A DNA stretch of 15,919 nucleotides from the NCBI GenBank assembly GCA_964577175.1, contig CAZNYC010000097.1:1-15919 (forward strand), given 5' to 3'. The notes beneath the pieces were generated by a model. The model was not told where the DNA came from. It did no database searches and saw only the letters and a program-made list of their open reading frames with translations. Positions 14,211 to 15,919 of this stretch are shown here, piece by piece. The stretch comes from BS750m-G62 sp964577175. Its GTDB lineage: Bacteria > Planctomycetota > Phycisphaerae > FEN-1346. Positions within the stretch are counted from its first letter, which is position 1; the number at the start of each line of letters is the position of its first letter. The translations under genes and the position numbers were made by a program.

Positions 14211-15488
14211 TTACGGCGCCTGAGGTTCCTCCGGCTCCGGCGCCTCCGTCTGCGGGCGCAGGTCCAGGCACGTCAGGACCGTCTCGTTCCGCACGTACAC
14301 CCGGCCCCGCGCCAGCACGGGCGGGCCCCAGCACGGCGGGTCCAGCACTTTCGCCCGTGCCGTCTCGGCGTACCGCAGGGGCGACGCCTCCATCACCAGG
14401 AGGTGCCCCAGTTCGCCCATCGCCAGGAGATGGTCCTGCACAAGCGTAAACGTCATCCGCCCCAGGCCGCGCGGCCCTTCCCACAGGACGCGGCCGGTGC
14501 CTGAGTCGATGCACCGGACGACCGCCTGTTTCCCGTGCCGCCCGTGCGAGCCGTAGAGGACCCCGCCGGCGTAGAGGCTCGTGGCCCAATGGTTCTGCAT
14601 GTTCTCCTTGTCCCGCCAGACGGTCTCCAGGCCGTCCGGCGTGACCTCCACCAGGGCCGACCCCACCCGGTATGCCGCCGACAGGAACACCCGCTCGCCC
14701 ACGACGACCGGCGAGGCGGCGTTGACGGACTCGCGGTAGACGCTCCGGAACGGCATCGTGGCGTGGACCTTGCCCGTGGCCGGGCGCAGGACGACGAGGC
14801 CTTCGGCCGTCAGGACGAACGCGAGGCGCTCGCCGCGGACCGTCCGGACGACGGGCGTGGAGTAACTCGCCCCGTGATCGGTGGCCTTCCAGCGGATTTC
14901 GCCCGTCGCCTTCTCCACGCCGACGATGCCGGCCCCGCCGGGTGCGCCGGGGTTGAGGAGGATGACGTCCCCTTCGACGACCGGCGGCACGCCGACGCCG
15001 AAGAACGCTTGCGGGGCCCCCAGGTCCTTGTTCAGCGGCCGCTGCCAGACCTTGCGGCCGTTGGCCAGGTCCAGGCACGTCAGCATCCCCTCTGCCCCGT
15101 ACGCGTAGACCCGGTCGCCGTCGATGGCCGGCGACGACCGCGGGCCCCCGTTGTACCGGTACCGGTCCTTGTACCGCGTGGGGTAGCGGAACTGCCAGCG
15201 GCGCTCGCCGGTGGAGGCCGAGACGCATTCCAGGACCTCGTCATCGGCGATGCGGTGGAAGACGACGAGCCGGTCGCCCGCCACGACGGGCGGGCTGAAC
15301 GAGGCGCCCAGCCGCTTCGTCCAGACCTCCGGCGGGCCGCCCTCCGGCCAGTCGAGCGCAAGGCCCGTCTCGTCCGACGTGCCGTCCTGGTTCGGCCCGA
15401 GGTACCGCGGCCAGTCGCCGGCCGCGGCGGCTCCGGCCGCGAGCGTCCAGACGACGACGGCCGCGAGGAGCGGCGCGACGCGCCGCAC
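14211..15488 (-). CDS. Secreted PQQ-like/BamB-like beta-propeller protein
   Basis: With the GTG at 15488 the protein has 425 residues and a standard signal peptide (RRVAPLLAAVVVWTLAAGAAAA), then GDWPRYLGPNQDGTSDETGL, the typical opening of planctomycete-type propeller proteins. Blades follow with V-x-C-x-D/S-x-x-T/N-G-x-x-x-W patterns, such as ECVSASTGERRWQF, TCLDLANGRKVWQRP and RCIDSGTGRVLWEGP. The end is acidic and Pro-rich (EAPEPEEPQAP). It is probably periplasmic; role unknown, and PQQ binding is not implied. The start is uncertain: an ATG at 15638 with a distant AAAGG would add 50 residues, but that stretch includes the hairpin repeat 15584-15611 and has no signal-peptide character. No good Shine-Dalgarno site precedes 15488. 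It converges with thi4. Confidence 0.87.
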   Translation of the reverse strand: MRRVAPLLAAVVVWTLAAGAAAAGDWPRYLGPNQDGTSDETGLALDWPEGGPPEVWTKRLGASFSPPVVAGDRLVVFHRIADDEVLECVSASTGERRWQFRYPTRYKDRYRYNGGPRSSPAIDGDRVYAYGAEGMLTCLDLANGRKVWQRPLNKDLGAPQAFFGVGVPPVVEGDVILLNPGAPGGAGIVGVEKATGEIRWKATDHGASYSTPVVRTVRGERLAFVLTAEGLVVLRPATGKVHATMPFRSVYRESVNAASPVVVGERVFLSAAYRVGSALVEVTPDGLETVWRDKENMQNHWATSLYAGGVLYGSHGRHGKQAVVRCIDSGTGRVLWEGPRGLGRMTFTLVQDHLLAMGELGHLLVMEASPLRYAETARAKVLDPPCWGPPVLARGRVYVRNETVLTCLDLRPQTEAPEPEEPQAP

Positions 15489-15583
15489 GGGCCGCGCGCG
15501 GCCGAAGCAACGTAGTCGCGCGGCGGATCGGAGCCTGTCCCCAGCCACGCCGAGACATACCCGCCGCGATACCGCGGTGGCTT

Positions 15584-15611
15584 GCGCGGCGGTTGAGGAG
15601 AACCGCCGCGC
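15584..15611. repeat. GCGCGG-type hairpin repeat, solitary copy
   Basis: Perfect 11-bp arms GCGCGGCGGTT (15584-15594) and AACCGCCGCGC (15601-15611) with loop GAGGAG. On the minus strand the loop reads CTCCTC, close to the CTCCGT of the other copies. It lies upstream of the likely start of the last propeller gene and argues that this stretch is non-coding. Confidence 0.75.
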
Positions 15612-15806
15612 CGGGACCCTGGGAGACCGCTCCGCCATCGCCCGCCACCCGCCTTTCAAGGTGCTCGTTCTCTCTGACTGAACGCACGGGCGGACCGAAA
15701 GTACCGCGCCCTTCGCGGCCGAGGGGCGGGCAACCCGCGCCGGTCGGACGCCAAAGCGGCGCCGGGGCACCGCACTCCAAGGCGGCCTTCGGCCGCGGCC
15801 GTGGTC

Positions 15807-15841
15807 GTTGCCTGTTGCCCGTTCCCTGTTCCCCGTTGCCT
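15807..15841. repeat. GTTGCCT-type heptamer array
   Basis: Five consecutive 7-mers: GTTGCCT, GTTGCCC, GTTCCCT, GTTCCCC, GTTGCCT. It is the fourth period-7 array in the window. The surrounding 15612-15806 holds GC-rich inverted repeats such as GGCGGCCTTCGGCCGC but no gene I can support. Confidence 0.75.
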
Positions 15842-15857
15842 ACCGTTGAGCCCGTAG

Positions 15858-15875
15858 GTGGGTGCTTGCACCCAC
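15858..15875. repeat. GTGGGTGC hairpin
   Basis: Arms GTGGGTGC (15858-15865) and GCACCCAC (15868-15875) are perfect complements separated by TT. A decayed version seems to follow the stop of the last propeller gene at about 14184-14205. No gene is visible from here to the window end. Confidence 0.6.
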
Positions 15876-15919
15876 GCGCATGGGTTGTGTGCCCCGACCG
15901 GGCGGATGCGCCACGTGCC

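Noticed and set aside
15489..15638. A longer N-terminus for the last propeller protein from ATG 15638
   Set aside because: The added 50 residues include translated hairpin-repeat DNA and would bury the signal peptide; the ribosome-binding site is weak and distant. It is kept as an alternative in the gene entry.

Overview
The window is a GC-rich stretch from a scaffold with two runs of exactly 100 N. It looks like a metagenome-assembled bacterial genome, most likely Planctomycetota or a close PVC-group relative. That placement is an inference from gene content: a Tat-exported sulfatase, two BamB/PQQ-type beta-propeller proteins (one with a degenerate methyltransferase-like N-terminus), a Gfo/Idh/MocA oxidoreductase and a long coiled-coil porin, with long repeat-rich intergenic regions. 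No marker gene is present to prove it.

Layout, left to right. A hexamer array (29-110) and a heptamer array (115-169) run up to the stop codon of a minus-strand glycogen-synthase-like GT4 glycosyltransferase (169-1512), which has a good sigma70-type promoter at 1626-1655. A Tat-leader remnant (1846-1977) precedes a plus-strand sulfatase lipoprotein (1993-4200). The convergent gap 4201-4618 holds a palindromic composite repeat, a second interspersed repeat and a MITE-like element. A minus-strand Gfo/Idh/MocA oxidoreductase follows (4619-5803). The divergent gap 5804-6484 is packed with at least five small repeats. Then come a plus-strand porin (6485-7978), a large two-part beta-propeller gene interrupted by gap 1 (8201-11802), thioredoxin reductase trxB (11925-12890), gap 2, a Thi4-family thiazole synthase homologue (13284-14072), and a minus-strand beta-propeller protein (14211-15488). 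The right end, 15489-15919, has only repeats.

How the genes fit together. Sulfatase, porin and secreted propeller proteins suggest a polysaccharide-degrading cell-envelope lifestyle. Most genes are separated by more than 100 bp and point in different directions, so this is not one operon. trxB and thi4 are both FAD/NAD-binding proteins on the same strand but are separated by a strong hairpin and gap 2; no functional link is shown.

Main observations. (1) Both N gaps are flanked by identical 55-bp sequences, the signature of a k=55 assembler overlap. Collapsing gap 1 exactly restores one 1148-codon reading frame. (2) That gene carries intergenic-type repeat DNA read in frame in the linker between propeller modules. 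(3) A structured repeat family built from GCGCGG-type hairpins occurs about eight times, and two composite copies start exactly at stop codons. (4) Period-7 arrays of different sequence occur at four places. (5) The Thi4 homologue appears to have Pro where the sulfur-handling Cys or His is expected. I found no recognisable new defence or biosynthetic system; the unusual content is in the repeats and the gene structures they affect.
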